Shown here in pieces: positions 50,023-58,255 of a stretch of 64,000 nucleotides of DNA; position 1 is the first letter of the stretch; each line of letters starts with the position of its first letter. The translations under genes were made by a program, and so were the position numbers. The notes beneath the pieces were generated by a model. It did no database searches, had not been told where the DNA came from, and worked only from the letters and a program-made list of their open reading frames with translations. Origin of the DNA: Sphingomonas flavescens (GTDB lineage: Bacteria > Pseudomonadota > Alphaproteobacteria > Sphingomonadales > Sphingomonadaceae); contig NZ_CP133016.1 in NCBI RefSeq assembly GCF_030866745.1, forward strand, positions 372,001 through 436,000, written 5' to 3'.

Positions 50023-50586
50023 ATGGCTGACACCGTTTCCTGGATCGCGACGGCAGCGACGATCATCGCCGCCTCAATGACTGCTGCAAATTTGGGCTCG
50101 CGAATCACGGGTTATGGCTTTTGCGTATTCCTCGTCGGCTCGTTGGCTTGGATCGCCGCCGGACTGATGACCGGCCAGCCAGCACTTTTGTGGACCAACA
50201 TTGTGCTGACCCTCCTCAATGTCTTTGGGATTTGGCGTTGGCTCGGCCGCCAGGCGAAAGTGGAAGAGGGTGCTCGGAGCGCGGCGGAAGTCAGCCACGA
50301 GACGCCCGGGGAAAGCCTTTTTCCCGTCTCGCTTTTGACCAAGGCGGCTGCAGGCAATGGGAATAGGAAGCTCGGCCAGTGCATCGATGCGATGGTCGGC
50401 TGCCGCACCGGACAGTTGAACTATATCGTCATCTCCGAAGGTGGCGTCGCTGGTATCGGGGAAACACTTCGCCGGGTACCTTGGCGGGACGTCAGCGTCG
50501 ATGGAGAAGACGTGCGGGTGAAGATGGATCGCCGGGCATTTGATCGGCTTGAAATACTCGATCGGGATCAATGGCCGGGGCGCTAA
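50023..50586 (+). CDS. Membrane protein with PRC-barrel-like domain
   Basis: A 187-residue protein with three hydrophobic segments in the first 75 residues (VSWIATAATIIAASMTAANL, FCVFLVGSLAWIAAGLMT, LLWTNIVLTLLNVFGIW) and a soluble C-terminal part with a PRC-barrel-like pattern (GQCIDAMVGCRTGQLNYIVI, then RVPWRDVSVDGEDVRVKM). The ATG at 50023 fits the family start better than 49999, which overlaps the hairpin. The function is unknown. It overlaps thpR by 16 bases. Confidence 0.7.
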   Translation: MADTVSWIATAATIIAASMTAANLGSRITGYGFCVFLVGSLAWIAAGLMTGQPALLWTNIVLTLLNVFGIWRWLGRQAKVEEGARSAAEVSHETPGESLFPVSLLTKAAAGNGNRKLGQCIDAMVGCRTGQLNYIVISEGGVAGIGETLRRVPWRDVSVDGEDVRVKMDRRAFDRLEILDRDQWPGR

Positions 50587-51077
50587 TCGTCACTGCGGAA
50601 CTGGCACCTGCAGATTTCGCCTGGTTCGACAGCCTTAGGCGTCGACATTTTCCGCCTGAGCGCAATGTGTTGGGCGCGCACCTGACGATGTTCCATGCGC
50701 TGCCTCCGTCTGCCGAAAATGAGGTACGGCGCGATCTCGCACGCCTCGCCGTGCGGTCGCGGCCACGAGCGACGGTGGCCGGGCTCATGAACCTAGGTGG
50801 TGGCGTGGCCTATCGCATCGTCTCTGATGACTTAGAGGAAGTGCGGGAGGAGCTCGCCGACCGATTTCGCGGTCTCTTAACGGCACAGGACGCGGGGGGC
50901 TGGCGCCCGCATATCACAATTCAGAATAAGGTCGGCAGCAGCGTAGCGGCGCAGCTTAAGGCTGAACTGGAAGCGACTTTCGAACCGCATCCGCTGCATT
51001 CGAGCGGACTGGCGTTGCATCGATACCTTAATGGGCCGTGGGAGCAGGTCGCCTCTTTCGCATTTCGCGGCAGCTAA
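50571..51077 (+). CDS. 2'-5' RNA ligase / cyclic phosphodiesterase (ThpR-like)
   Basis: A 168-residue 2H-phosphoesterase. The two HxT motifs are present: HLTMFHA (His37) and PHITIQNK in the C-terminal half. Members hydrolyse 2',3'-cyclic phosphates or 2'-5' bonds in RNA. The protein lacks a signal. It overlaps the preceding gene and ends convergent with the DUF3775 gene with a four-base overlap. The physiological substrate is unknown. Confidence 0.85.
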   Translation: MAGALIVTAELAPADFAWFDSLRRRHFPPERNVLGAHLTMFHALPPSAENEVRRDLARLAVRSRPRATVAGLMNLGGGVAYRIVSDDLEEVREELADRFRGLLTAQDAGGWRPHITIQNKVGSSVAAQLKAELEATFEPHPLHSSGLALHRYLNGPWEQVASFAFRGS

Positions 51078-51499
51078 GAGAGGTCGCCAATCCCGTCGCA
51101 GCTTAGATCGAACGCAGCCATGCCTGATTCGAGCACCGACGCCAGCATTGGCTGCTGCATCAGTTCGTCAATTGCACCTCTAGCGCCGTCGCTGACGGTC
51201 GACTGCGCCTCCTCGATCGCCTCATCCCAATCGGCGGCTTCGTATGTGCCTTGGCCGACCCAGGTAAACGCGATCACTTCGGCCAGCTGGTCTTCGCCCA
51301 GATCTTCGAACGCCGCCTGCAGCTCTTCCTCGACGCTATCGTTGATCTCGTCCTCGAGGACGGAAAGCGCACCTTCCTGCTCGTCATCGACGTTGTCGGG
51401 ATCCTCTCCACCGTCATAATCGCTGGCGGTTTGGGCCTCATATTCACGGGCCCGGAGGATGATTCGGCAAAGTGTGTCGAGTGGGGTCAGCGGGTCCAT
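51074..51499 (-). CDS. DUF3775 family protein
   Basis: A 141-residue acidic protein with the DUF3775 pattern: TLCRIILRAREYEAQTASDY, an acidic middle (VLEDEINDSVEEELQAAF), then DQLAEVIAFTWVGQGTYEAA. The function is unknown. I chose the ATG at 51499 (MDPLTPLDTLCR) as start; the frame is open to 51526. It is convergent with thpR and divergent from the tRNA-Met promoter. Confidence 0.83.
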   Translation of the reverse strand: MDPLTPLDTLCRIILRAREYEAQTASDYDGGEDPDNVDDEQEGALSVLEDEINDSVEEELQAAFEDLGEDQLAEVIAFTWVGQGTYEAADWDEAIEEAQSTVSDGARGAIDELMQQPMLASVLESGMAAFDLSCDGIGDLS

Positions 51500-51554
51500 T
51501 GATGCCTCTTGTTGTTGTCGGCTCAACGAGGGCCGGGGTAAGCGGTTCCTCGCG

Positions 51555-51583
51555 TTGACCGACCGGATACGCGCACCTATATG
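51555..51583 (+). promoter_or_regulatory. Sigma70-type promoter of tRNA-Met
   Basis: TTGACC (51555-51560), 17 bases of spacer, TATATG (51578-51583). The hexamers are close to the TTGACA/TATAAT consensus and the spacing is ideal. The predicted start is about 40 bases before tRNA-Met (51628). Confidence 0.6.
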
Positions 51584-51627
51584 CCGCGCCTTCCGGAGCC
51601 CTATCGGGCGGTCCCGAAGCGATTTGG

Positions 51628-51704
51628 GGCGGAGTAGCTCAGCTGGTTAGAGCAGCGGAATCATAATCCGCGTGTCGGGGGTTCAAGTCCCTCCTCCGCT
51701 ACCA
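51628..51704 (+). tRNA. tRNA-Met (anticodon CAT, elongator type)
   Basis: A full cloverleaf: acceptor GGCGGAG with CTCCGCT, D arm GCTC-...-GAGC, anticodon stem GCGGA/TCCGC with loop ATCATAA (CAT), T arm GGGGG-TTCAAGT-CCCTC, and encoded CCA at 51702-51704. The acceptor starts with a G-U pair rather than the C1-A72 mismatch of initiators, so it is an elongator tRNA-Met. A tRNA-Ile read through lysidine modification would also have CAT and cannot be excluded. Confidence 0.95.
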
Positions 51705-51799
51705 TTTCCTGCGCCGTGTCTGGCGCACAACACCCACCGGAAAACTACTAAGGAAGTTTTGCTGGCAATTTGCGGGCCGCAACAAATCTCCTAATCGAT

Positions 51800-51818
51800 G
51801 GTTAACGGTTGAATAACC
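51800..51818 (+). promoter_or_regulatory. CtrA-like box upstream of the PEPxxWA-CTERM gene
   Basis: GGTTAACGGTTGAATAACC contains TTAA-N7-ATAA on one strand and TTAT-N7-TTAAC on the other, one mismatch from the TTAA-N7-TTAAC CtrA box. It is about 85 bases before the ATG at 51904. Confidence 0.35.
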
Positions 51819-51903
51819 AAGTTCGGGGCTGATCCTTGGTAGACGCGCGTTTTTCCCTAAAGTTTGAGTTTAGTTTGGATCTGCGCCGGGGTTCTGGCGC
51901 GAG

Positions 51904-52596
51904 ATGAGCGCGCTTTCAGCTTCATTGGCAGGAAGGCGCGGCCTAATCGCCCTGCTAGCGCTTGCAATCGCGGCTGCGATTGGAATCAGCGTCATGAACG
52001 ATCGAGGCATGTTCGGTCGCTCGCCGGATTCGTCCGCGGTGCCAGGCGTGGTCCGCAATAGCGTTCAGGCCGGAGTGAACAGTCTTAAAGCCGTCGGCGA
52101 CAGCGTCGCGAGCTTGTTCGATAGCCGCTCGCCCGGTGAACGCGCGGCGGGCGTGCTTGCAAATATGAAGCACCGGAAAGCGCCCGCGCTCCATCAGCGC
52201 GCGCTGCCCAAGGTTCGTAAAAACCCGGTGAACCCTCTCGCGGGTATCGTTGGCGCGGTTCCGACGCCGCCAGTCGAGGCTCCTCCAATTGCGCCGCCGC
52301 TAGAAAAGGTTCTCAGCGGTGCACCGAGTGGGCCGGTCGCGATTTCACCGCCTCCGGGCGGCACTATCGGCGGACCGGGCGGCGGGGGATTCCCCGGCGT
52401 ATTCGTCCCCGGTGGCGGCGGGGGAGGGGTCATTATCCCGCCGCCCGCCGTCAACCCGCCCGTGACGCCACCTGTCGTAACCCCGCCGACCACGTCTGGC
52501 GTGCCTGAACCGTCGACGTGGGCGATGATGCTATTAGGGTTCATCCTAATCGGTACCGCCGCGCGTCGCGCGCAAGCCCGTTCGGTTATTGCCTAA
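51904..52596 (+). CDS. Exported PEPxxWA-CTERM protein
   Basis: A 230-residue protein with an N-terminal membrane segment (LIALLALAIAAAIGISVM), a variable helical region, then a long proline/glycine-rich low-complexity stretch (about 120-200), and a C-terminal sorting signal: VPEPSTWAMMLLGFILIG followed by TAARR. This is the PEPxxWA-CTERM tripartite signal (motif, hydrophobic helix, arginine-rich end), usually processed by an exosortase or related transpeptidase for surface attachment. No such enzyme is in the window. The gene starts 199 bases after tRNA-Met. It is four bases before an L,D-transpeptidase. Confidence 0.9.
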   Translation: MSALSASLAGRRGLIALLALAIAAAIGISVMNDRGMFGRSPDSSAVPGVVRNSVQAGVNSLKAVGDSVASLFDSRSPGERAAGVLANMKHRKAPALHQRALPKVRKNPVNPLAGIVGAVPTPPVEAPPIAPPLEKVLSGAPSGPVAISPPPGGTIGGPGGGGFPGVFVPGGGGGGVIIPPPAVNPPVTPPVVTPPTTSGVPEPSTWAMMLLGFILIGTAARRAQARSVIA

Positions 52597-52599
52597 AAG

Positions 52600-53259
52600 A
52601 TGAAGGCAAGACTGGCCGCCGGTGCGGCTCTGTTGATAATTTTGATCGGGGCGTGCTGGCTCTGGTTCTCGGCTGAAGCTCCACCGGCAAGAACCGAATT
52701 GCCTCAGGCGGCGGCAGCACCAAAAGCGTTAGCGTTGCCACCGGAGGCAGCGGCCAGTCGCGTGCTCCTGACAGACGACCAAGTTCAAAAAGCTCTCCAA
52801 GACGGGACGCTCGATCGCCCCGTGAAGTCGCTCCTCAAGGTTCGCGGCCCATTGCAATTTGGCGATTACCGCTGGGATGATGCTGGAGTGCCGTCCGGAC
52901 CCACGTGGATCCGCGTCGACTTGGGTAAGCAGTTGCTTTCCGTTTTTCGGGCTGGGCACGAAATCGGTACGTCGGTGATCGTCTACGGCGGAGACAATAA
53001 GCAGACCCCGTCGGGCACACTGCACGTCCTGGCCAGGGCGCGCGATCACCGCTCGTCACTCTACGATGCGGAGATGCCGTTCACCCTGCGGCTCACCGAT
53101 GATGGGGTCTCAATTCACGGAAGCACGGTGGCGTCCGGCAAGGCCACCCATGGCTGTATTGGCGTTCCTCTGGCGTTCGCCGGGCGCTTGTTCGATGCGA
53201 CCAGGGTTGGCGAGGAGGTTGTGATCGTCCCTGCTGCACCCAGAACGCCTGTTTCCTGA
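52600..53259 (+). CDS. L,D-transpeptidase (YkuD domain)
   Basis: A 219-residue exported or membrane-anchored YkuD protein. A hydrophobic N-terminus (AAGALLIILIGACWLWF-like, residues 6-22) precedes the catalytic domain: TWIRVDLGKQLLSVFRAG, KQTPSGTLHV, and the active site HGSTVASGKATHGCIGVP with Cys186. Such enzymes crosslink peptidoglycan or attach proteins to it. It begins four bases after the PEPxxWA-CTERM gene, so both are probably cotranscribed. Confidence 0.88.
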   Translation: MKARLAAGAALLIILIGACWLWFSAEAPPARTELPQAAAAPKALALPPEAAASRVLLTDDQVQKALQDGTLDRPVKSLLKVRGPLQFGDYRWDDAGVPSGPTWIRVDLGKQLLSVFRAGHEIGTSVIVYGGDNKQTPSGTLHVLARARDHRSSLYDAEMPFTLRLTDDGVSIHGSTVASGKATHGCIGVPLAFAGRLFDATRVGEEVVIVPAAPRTPVS

Positions 53260-53334
53260 CGCCGCGTTAACCCTGGTTCGTAACGGGCTGCCAAGCCTGA
53301 CATCCGTAATTTGGCGCTTCGAACAGAGGCGCAC

Positions 53335-53859
53335 GTGGCAACCCGCAATCTTAGTCCCTTCGTTGCAATCGCAATGCTGGTCAGCAGTCCGCTGCTGATT
53401 GGAGGGACTTCGGCACGCGCAAACTTCAACGAGCGCCTGCTCGCCGCGCAGAATGCCGAGCGCGCAAAGCTTGGTGTTCCGGCATTGAAGTGGAATGCGG
53501 GCCTCGCCGCCGATGCTCGCCAATGGGCCGATCAGCTCGCCGCCACTGGGCGATTCGAACATTCGGCCGACGAGCCGGGGAAAGAACCGCAGGGCGAAAA
53601 TCTTTGGGCCGGTACGCCTCGCGCATTTACGCCGGAAGCGATGGTGGGCCTGTGGGCCGCCGAAAAGCGCGATTACAAACCGGGCGTGTTCCCGAACAAC
53701 AGCCGGTCGGGCGACGTCGAGCAAGTCGGACATTACACCCAGCTGATCTGGCGCGCGACCGGACAGGTCGGTTGCGCCACCGCAATCGGCAAAAAGGAGG
53801 AAGTCCTGGTTTGCCGCTACAGTGAAGCTGGCAACGTCTACGGCGAGCGGCCTGCCTGA
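53335..53859 (+). CDS. Secreted CAP-domain protein (SCP/PR-1 family)
   Basis: A 174-residue protein starting at GTG (53335) after GAGG, with a signal peptide (LSPFVAIAMLVSSPLLIGGT) and a CAP domain: RLLAAQNAERAKLGVPALKW, the cavity histidine in RFEHSADEP, GENLWAGT, and the closing GHYTQLIWRATGQVGCA then YSEAGNVYG. CAP proteins bind lipids or metals and act outside the cell; bacterial roles are mostly unknown. It ends convergent with metC, overlapping by 22 bases. Confidence 0.87.
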   Translation: MATRNLSPFVAIAMLVSSPLLIGGTSARANFNERLLAAQNAERAKLGVPALKWNAGLAADARQWADQLAATGRFEHSADEPGKEPQGENLWAGTPRAFTPEAMVGLWAAEKRDYKPGVFPNNSRSGDVEQVGHYTQLIWRATGQVGCATAIGKKEEVLVCRYSEAGNVYGERPA

Positions 53860-55010
53860 TCGAAGGAAGCCGCGAGGTCGGCAATCAAATCGTCGGGGTC
53901 TTCGAGGCCTATGTGAAGGCGCACTAGGTTGCGCGCGGGCGGGTCGCTCACCGTCCTCTGAGGATCAACTGGCAAGACCAGGCTTTCGTATCCGCCCCAA
54001 CTATACCCGATCCCGAAAAGATTTAACGCATCGACGAAAGCGTCGCGATGAGCCGCAGCGTCTCCGGCGAGCTCGAAACTAAAAAGCCCGGAGGAACCGC
54101 GGAAATCTCGCTGCCAGAAACCATGGCCGGGACAATCCGCGAGTGCAGGGTGAAGCACCCGGCCGACTTCTGAACGCGTTTTCAGCCAATGCGCGACCTT
54201 CAGCGCATTCGCCTCATGTTGGCGCAGGCGAACCGCCATCGTCCTCAGTCCGCGCGAGGCCAGGAAGCAGTCGTCAGGCGACACCGCGAAGCCGAGGTCC
54301 CAGGCCGCCGTCTGGATGCGCTCGTAATAACTTGCGGTGGTGGTGGCGGAACCCAGCATGACGTCAGCGTGACCGCCGACATATTTGGTTGCCGCCATGA
54401 TCGTGACATCGACCCCGGCGGCAATGGCTGGAAAGAGGAGGGGAGTCGCCCAGGTATTGTCTAGCAATGTGACGATGCTGCGCTCTCGCGCGGCAGCGCA
54501 GATGGCCGCCACGTCCTGCACCTCCATGGTGAGTGAACCCGGGCTCTCAAGGACGACCATACGGGTCGATTCACTGAAAAGGTCGGCGATGCCGCTGCCG
54601 ACCAATGGGTCGTAATAGCGCGTCGCGATGCCCAACCGGCGCAGCATCGTATCGCAAAATTTGCGCGTGGGGCCGTAGACGCTGTCGGGAACCAGGAGTT
54701 CGTCCCCAGCTGTCAGAAGCGACAGCAACGGGCCGGTGATTGAGGCTAGGCCCGTTGGATACAAAACGGTCCCAGCCGCGCCGGGCTCTAACTCGGTCAA
54801 GGCTTCGGCAAGGGCCCAATAGGTCGCGGTGCCTTGAAGCCCATATCGATACCGCCCGTGACCAGGCTTGCTCGCGCGAAGCTCGGCCAGGTCTTCGAAC
54901 AAGATGCTCGATGCACGCTCGACCGGGACGTTGACGAGTTTGCCGCGCCACTCCGGCCGACGCCCGCCGTGCACGAGCTTCGTCGCCGGACCGGTTTTAC
55001 GGTCAGTCAT
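53838..55010 (-). CDS. metC: Cystathionine beta-lyase-like PLP enzyme
   Basis: A 390-residue enzyme of the Cys/Met metabolism PLP family, most like cystathionine beta-lyase, which makes homocysteine in methionine synthesis. It shows LVHGGRRPEW at the start, YRYGLQGTATYWALAEAL, the PLP lysine Lys209 in MAATKYVGGHADVMLG, and the C-terminal SFDQAGRSP. The protein start is canonical, but the region before the ATG has no purine-rich ribosome site; a hairpin sits there (55021-55040). A related cystathionine gamma-synthase/lyase cannot be excluded from motifs alone. Confidence 0.88.
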   Translation of the reverse strand: MTDRKTGPATKLVHGGRRPEWRGKLVNVPVERASSILFEDLAELRASKPGHGRYRYGLQGTATYWALAEALTELEPGAAGTVLYPTGLASITGPLLSLLTAGDELLVPDSVYGPTRKFCDTMLRRLGIATRYYDPLVGSGIADLFSESTRMVVLESPGSLTMEVQDVAAICAAARERSIVTLLDNTWATPLLFPAIAAGVDVTIMAATKYVGGHADVMLGSATTTASYYERIQTAAWDLGFAVSPDDCFLASRGLRTMAVRLRQHEANALKVAHWLKTRSEVGRVLHPALADCPGHGFWQRDFRGSSGLFSFELAGDAAAHRDAFVDALNLFGIGYSWGGYESLVLPVDPQRTVSDPPARNLVRLHIGLEDPDDLIADLAASFDQAGRSP

Positions 55011-55020
55011 TGGTGAGGAG

Positions 55021-55040
55021 GGGCCGCGTTGCCACGGCCC
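55021..55040 (-). promoter_or_regulatory. Hairpin directly before the metC start
   Basis: GGGCCG (55021-55026) and CGGCCC (55035-55040) form a 6-bp stem with an 8-base loop, ending 10 bases before the metC ATG on the minus strand, where the ribosome site would be expected. It may be a weak terminator of the DUF2892 gene or affect translation of metC. Confidence 0.35.
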
Positions 55041-55046
55041 GAAAGC

Positions 55047-55286
55047 TTACAGGCCCGAGCGGTCGTCGGTGGTCGAGTAGGGCTGTTCCTGGACGCTCGT
55101 ATCGACGTCGATCATCTTGTAGAAGATGCAACGCGCGAGCAGGCCAGTGATCAGCAGATACGCGGCCACGACGTAAACGACGATTTTCGCGACATCCGAA
55201 AGACCCGCGAAATAGGCGAGGACGCAGAGGCCCAGCGCCACGACAATGCGAACTACGCGATCTTCCGGTCCGATATTCCTGGTCAT
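55047..55286 (-). CDS. DUF2892 (YgaP-type) membrane protein
   Basis: A 79-residue protein with the DUF2892 opening TRNIGPEDRVVRIVVALGLC, two hydrophobic helices (VALGLCVLAYFAGLS; IVVYVVAAYLLITGLLARC) separated by a short turn, and a polar tail. The ATG at 55286 is the family-like start; the frame stays open upstream to 55634, but that part is not conserved and crosses the hairpin. The function is unknown. It precedes metC on the same strand. Confidence 0.82.
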   Translation of the reverse strand: MTRNIGPEDRVVRIVVALGLCVLAYFAGLSDVAKIVVYVVAAYLLITGLLARCIFYKMIDVDTSVQEQPYSTTDDRSGL

Positions 55287-55411
55287 TGCCGCTAACCCCT
55301 TATTCAAGCGCTCTGAGAGCCTTCTAGGACGGGCGGTTCCTCCCATCAATATCGCGTTCGCGTCAATCGCATTCATGATTTGTGTGCAGGCGCCTTTGAC
55401 AGAAACGCAAA

Positions 55412-55438
55412 CGCCCGGATCGACATGCGATCCGGGCG
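55412..55438 (-). terminator. Minus-strand terminator-like hairpin upstream of DUF2892
   Basis: A perfect 11-bp stem (55412-55422 with 55428-55438, CGCCCGGATCG arms) with a 5-base loop. Reading on the minus strand, the 3' flank is TTTGCGTTTCTG, moderately T rich; on the plus strand it is CCCTGCG. So it fits termination of a minus-strand transcript. Confidence 0.5.
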
Positions 55439-55439
55439 C

Positions 55440-55600
55440 CCTGCGTGACGATTGCTCGCCAGCCCCCTTGGATGTGTCGCGGAGCCAGCGTCCCCAGTCG
55501 CCTACTCCGCGCCCCGAACCCGACCCAAGGGTCTGTGTCCGGACAAGCGCTGGGTAGGCCGCAAGCTTGCGCCTTGTCACCGCTGATTCGTCTCGGCGTT
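55440..55600 (-). ncRNA. Candidate structured RNA upstream of the hairpin
   Basis: Upstream (minus strand) of the 55412-55438 terminator is a non-coding segment with further pairing: GCCTAC (55500-55505) with GTAGGC (55554-55559) flanking GCGC/GCGC (55509-55512 with 55547-55550), plus a 4-bp GACC/GGTC hairpin inside. With a terminator at its end, this resembles a small RNA of about 150 bases. Boundaries are guesses. It matches no family I can name by eye. Confidence 0.3.
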
Positions 55601-55685
55601 GCGATTCTGCCGAGGCCTGTGTCGAATGGGTCACATCGGCCGCGCGGTTGCCAGTGTCGATGAATGACCGCTAGAGCGCGCGCCC

Positions 55686-57008
55686 ATGCGCTGGTCACAA
55701 GCATTCTTGCCCGTTCTCAAGGAAAGTCCCTCTGACGCTCAAATCGTCAGCCACAAGCTGATGCTGCGCGCCGGACTGGTTCGCCAGACCGCCGCAGGCA
55801 TCTATGCGTGGCTGCCGCTCGGCTACCGAGTGTTACAGAAGATCGAGCAGATCGTGCGCGAGGAACAAAACCGCTCGGGCGCGCAGGAAATGCTGATGCC
55901 AACACTGCAGTCGGCAGACTTGTGGCGCGAGAGCGGCCGCTATGACGCCTACGGTCCTGAAATGCTCCGCATCCGTGACCGGCACGAGCGCGAGATCCTC
56001 TACGGTCCGACCAACGAAGAGATGATCACCGCGCTCTTCCGCGATGACGTGAAGAGCTACCGCGATCTGCCGCGCACGCTCTACCACATCCAGTGGAAGT
56101 TTCGCGACGAAGTCCGTCCGCGCTTCGGCGTGATGCGCGGACGCGAATTTCTGATGAAGGATGCCTACAGCTTCGACCTAGACGAAGCTGGCGCGCGCCA
56201 GAGCTACTACACGCAGATGCTGGCCTATCTGCGCACCTTCCAGCAGCTCGGCATCCGAGCGGTGCCCATGAAAGCAGCATCAGGCCCGATCGGCGGCGAC
56301 CTCAGTCACGAGTTCATCGTCCTCGCGCCGACCGGCGAGAGCGAAGTCTTCTATGACGCCGCATACGAGGATTTTGACTGGCAGCAGTCGGATCTGGCGT
56401 ATGGTGACGAAGCCGGCCTTCAGAACCTCTTCGACCGCGTCAACTCGACCTATGCCGCGACCGACGAGACTCACGACGAAGCGCGCTGGGCAACGGTTGC
56501 CGGGGATCGCCAGCGCACTGGCCGGGGGATAGAGGTCGGCCACATCTTCTACTTCGGCGACAAATATTCGAACGCCATGGGCCTGAAGGTTTCAGGCCGT
56601 GACGGCACGACGGTCACACCGATGATGGGCAGTTATGGCGTCGGCGTTTCCCGCCTTGTCGGCGCCATCATCGAGGCTAGTCATGACGATGCCGGCATTG
56701 TCTGGCCGGAAGCAGTAGCCCCCTGGAGGGTCGGCATCGTCACCATGCGAGCCGATGACGAGCCCAGCAACGCCGCGGCTGCGTCGCTTTACGAAAAGCT
56801 TCGAGCCGCCGGCGTCGAGGTCCTGTTCGACGATCGCGACGAGCGGGGCGGGGTCAAGCTTGGCTCGATGGACCTCATCGGCCTGCCCTGGCAGGTCGTC
56901 ATCGGCCCGCGTGGCATCGCCAACGGCACCGTCGAGTTAAAGCGCCGTTCAACGGGAGAGCGCGAAGAGCTTAGCCTCGAAAGCGCATTGGCAAGGCTGA
57001 CTCAGTGA
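55686..57008 (+). CDS. proS: Proline-tRNA ligase (short alphaproteobacterial type)
   Basis: A 440-residue class II synthetase that charges tRNA-Pro. Class II motif 1 ([18 protein letters not shown]), [20 protein letters not shown], motif 2 ([20 protein letters not shown]), motif 3 ([16 protein letters not shown]) and the C-terminal anticodon-binding domain are present. The INS editing domain of the long bacterial form is missing, as expected in many alphaproteobacteria. lolC starts in its stop codon (GTGA overlap). The proS-lolC-lolD-dnaE order is conserved in sphingomonads and relatives. Confidence 0.97.
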   Translation: MRWSQAFLPVLKESPSDAQIVSHKLMLRAGLVRQTAAGIYAWLPLGYRVLQKIEQIVREEQNRSGAQEMLMPTLQSADLWRESGRYDAYGPEMLRIRDRHEREILYGPTNEEMITALFRDDVKSYRDLPRTLYHIQWKFRDEVRPRFGVMRGREFLMKDAYSFDLDEAGARQSYYTQMLAYLRTFQQLGIRAVPMKAASGPIGGDLSHEFIVLAPTGESEVFYDAAYEDFDWQQSDLAYGDEAGLQNLFDRVNSTYAATDETHDEARWATVAGDRQRTGRGIEVGHIFYFGDKYSNAMGLKVSGRDGTTVTPMMGSYGVGVSRLVGAIIEASHDDAGIVWPEAVAPWRVGIVTMRADDEPSNAAAASLYEKLRAAGVEVLFDDRDERGGVKLGSMDLIGLPWQVVIGPRGIANGTVELKRRSTGEREELSLESALARLTQ

Positions 57009-58255
57009 TCCTCAATCGCGCCGAGCGAATGCTCGCCCGCCGCTACCTTCTCCCTGGCAAAGGCGAGGGATTCATTTTCCTCGTCGCCAGCATCAGCCTG
57101 GTCGCCGTCGCCCTCGGCGTCGCCGCGCTGATCATTGTGATGAGCGTAATGAACGGCTTCCGCGCCGAGCTGTTCGACAAGATCGTCGGCCTCAACGGTC
57201 ACGCCGTCGTCCAGTCCTACGATGGGCGCCTGTCGAACTGGCAGCAGATCGCCGAGCAGGCGAAGAGGACGCCGGGCGTAACTTCGGCCATTCCGCTGAT
57301 CGAGCAGCCGTTAATGGCCACGGCTAATGGCCGTTTTGAGGGCGTACTCGTCCGGGGCATGCGCTTTGAGGACATTCGCGCCAACAAGACGATCATGGGC
57401 AATGTTCGCGCCGGCGACATGAAGTCCGTGACGCCGGGCAGCGGCATGGTCGCCCTGGGCTCCAGGCTTGCCGACACGCTAGGCGCCTATCCTGGCAGCA
57501 AGATTACATTGTGGAACCCCGAAGGCCGTTCAACGGTGGTCGGTACGGTTCCGCGGGAAGTGACCTACACGGTCGGCGCGGTGTTCGAGATCGGCGTCTA
57601 CGATTACGACAAGGCCTTCGTGTTGCTTCCGATGCAGGATGCGCAGGAATTGCTGCTGACCGGCGATTCCGTCGGGATGATCGAAATCCAGACGCAGAAC
57701 CCCGACAAGGTCGATCAGATCGTCGCGCCGCTCCGCAAGGCGGTGCAGGGCCAGGGCGCGATCGTCGACTGGCGTCAGATGAACTCCGCGCTGTTCCAGG
57801 CGCTTGAGATCGAGCGCGTCGCAATGTTCGTCGTCCTTTCCCTGATCGTGCTGGTGGCCGTATTCAACATCCTGTCCTCGCTGATCATGCTGGTTCGCGC
57901 TAAGACGCGTGACATCGCGATCCTGCGCACCATGGGTTCGAGCCGCAGCGGGATGATGAAAGTCTTTGTGACCGTGGGCGTGACGATCGGCTCGCTCGGC
58001 ATCGTCCTTGGCGTAATCCTCGGCGCGATCTTCCTGTTCTTCCGTCAAAACGTCGTTGACGCCATTCAGGCGGTGACGGGCCAGAATCTTTGGGACCCGT
58101 CGGTACGCTTCCTGACCGATTTGCCCTCGAAGTCCGACCCGGTGGAAGTCGCGGCGATCGTTATCACCGCGCTGATCCTGTCGTTCCTTGCGACACTCTA
58201 CCCGGCCTACAAGGCCGCGAGTACCGACCCGGTTCAGGTACTCCGCTATGAGTAG
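57005..58255 (+). CDS. lolC: Lipoprotein-releasing ABC permease LolC/E
   Basis: A 416-residue permease that releases lipoproteins from the inner membrane to LolA. It starts at GTG within the proS stop. An N-terminal helix ([20 protein letters not shown]) is followed by a large periplasmic domain (about 50-260) and three C-terminal helices ([58 protein letters not shown]), the FtsX-like MacB fold. Alphaproteobacteria commonly use a single hybrid LolF in place of LolC and LolE; this could be one. It overlaps lolD by eight bases. Confidence 0.94.
   Translation: MILNRAERMLARRYLLPGKGEGFIFLVASISLVAVALGVAALIIVMSVMNGFRAELFDKIVGLNGHAVVQSYDGRLSNWQQIAEQAKRTPGVTSAIPLIEQPLMATANGRFEGVLVRGMRFEDIRANKTIMGNVRAGDMKSVTPGSGMVALGSRLADTLGAYPGSKITLWNPEGRSTVVGTVPREVTYTVGAVFEIGVYDYDKAFVLLPMQDAQELLLTGDSVGMIEIQTQNPDKVDQIVAPLRKAVQGQGAIVDWRQMNSALFQALEIERVAMFVVLSLIVLVAVFNILSSLIMLVRAKTRDIAILRTMGSSRSGMMKVFVTVGVTIGSLGIVLGVILGAIFLFFRQNVVDAIQAVTGQNLWDPSVRFLTDLPSKSDPVEVAAIVITALILSFLATLYPAYKAASTDPVQVLRYE

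Larger units (their letters stand above)
55287..55685. other. Longest gene-free stretch
   Basis: The 399 bases between the DUF2892 start and proS carry no convincing coding sequence. They contain a strong terminator-like hairpin (55412-55438), a folded segment (55500-55559) and must hold the proS promoter on the plus strand and the DUF2892 promoter on the minus strand. No clear sigma70 pair was found. Confidence 0.6.

Noticed and set aside
51710..51727. A 6-bp inverted repeat after tRNA-Met (TGCGCC/GGCGCA).
   Set aside because: No T tract follows and the stem is short, so a terminator is not supported.
53266..53285. A TTAACCCTGGTTCGTAAC segment upstream of the CAP gene that resembles a CtrA box.
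   Set aside because: The spacing between half sites does not give TTAA-N7-TTAA, so it does not fit the consensus.
55246..55557. A 103-codon plus-strand frame in the gene-free stretch before proS.
   Set aside because: It starts inside the DUF2892 gene on the opposite strand, its product is low complexity, and it crosses the terminator-like hairpin.
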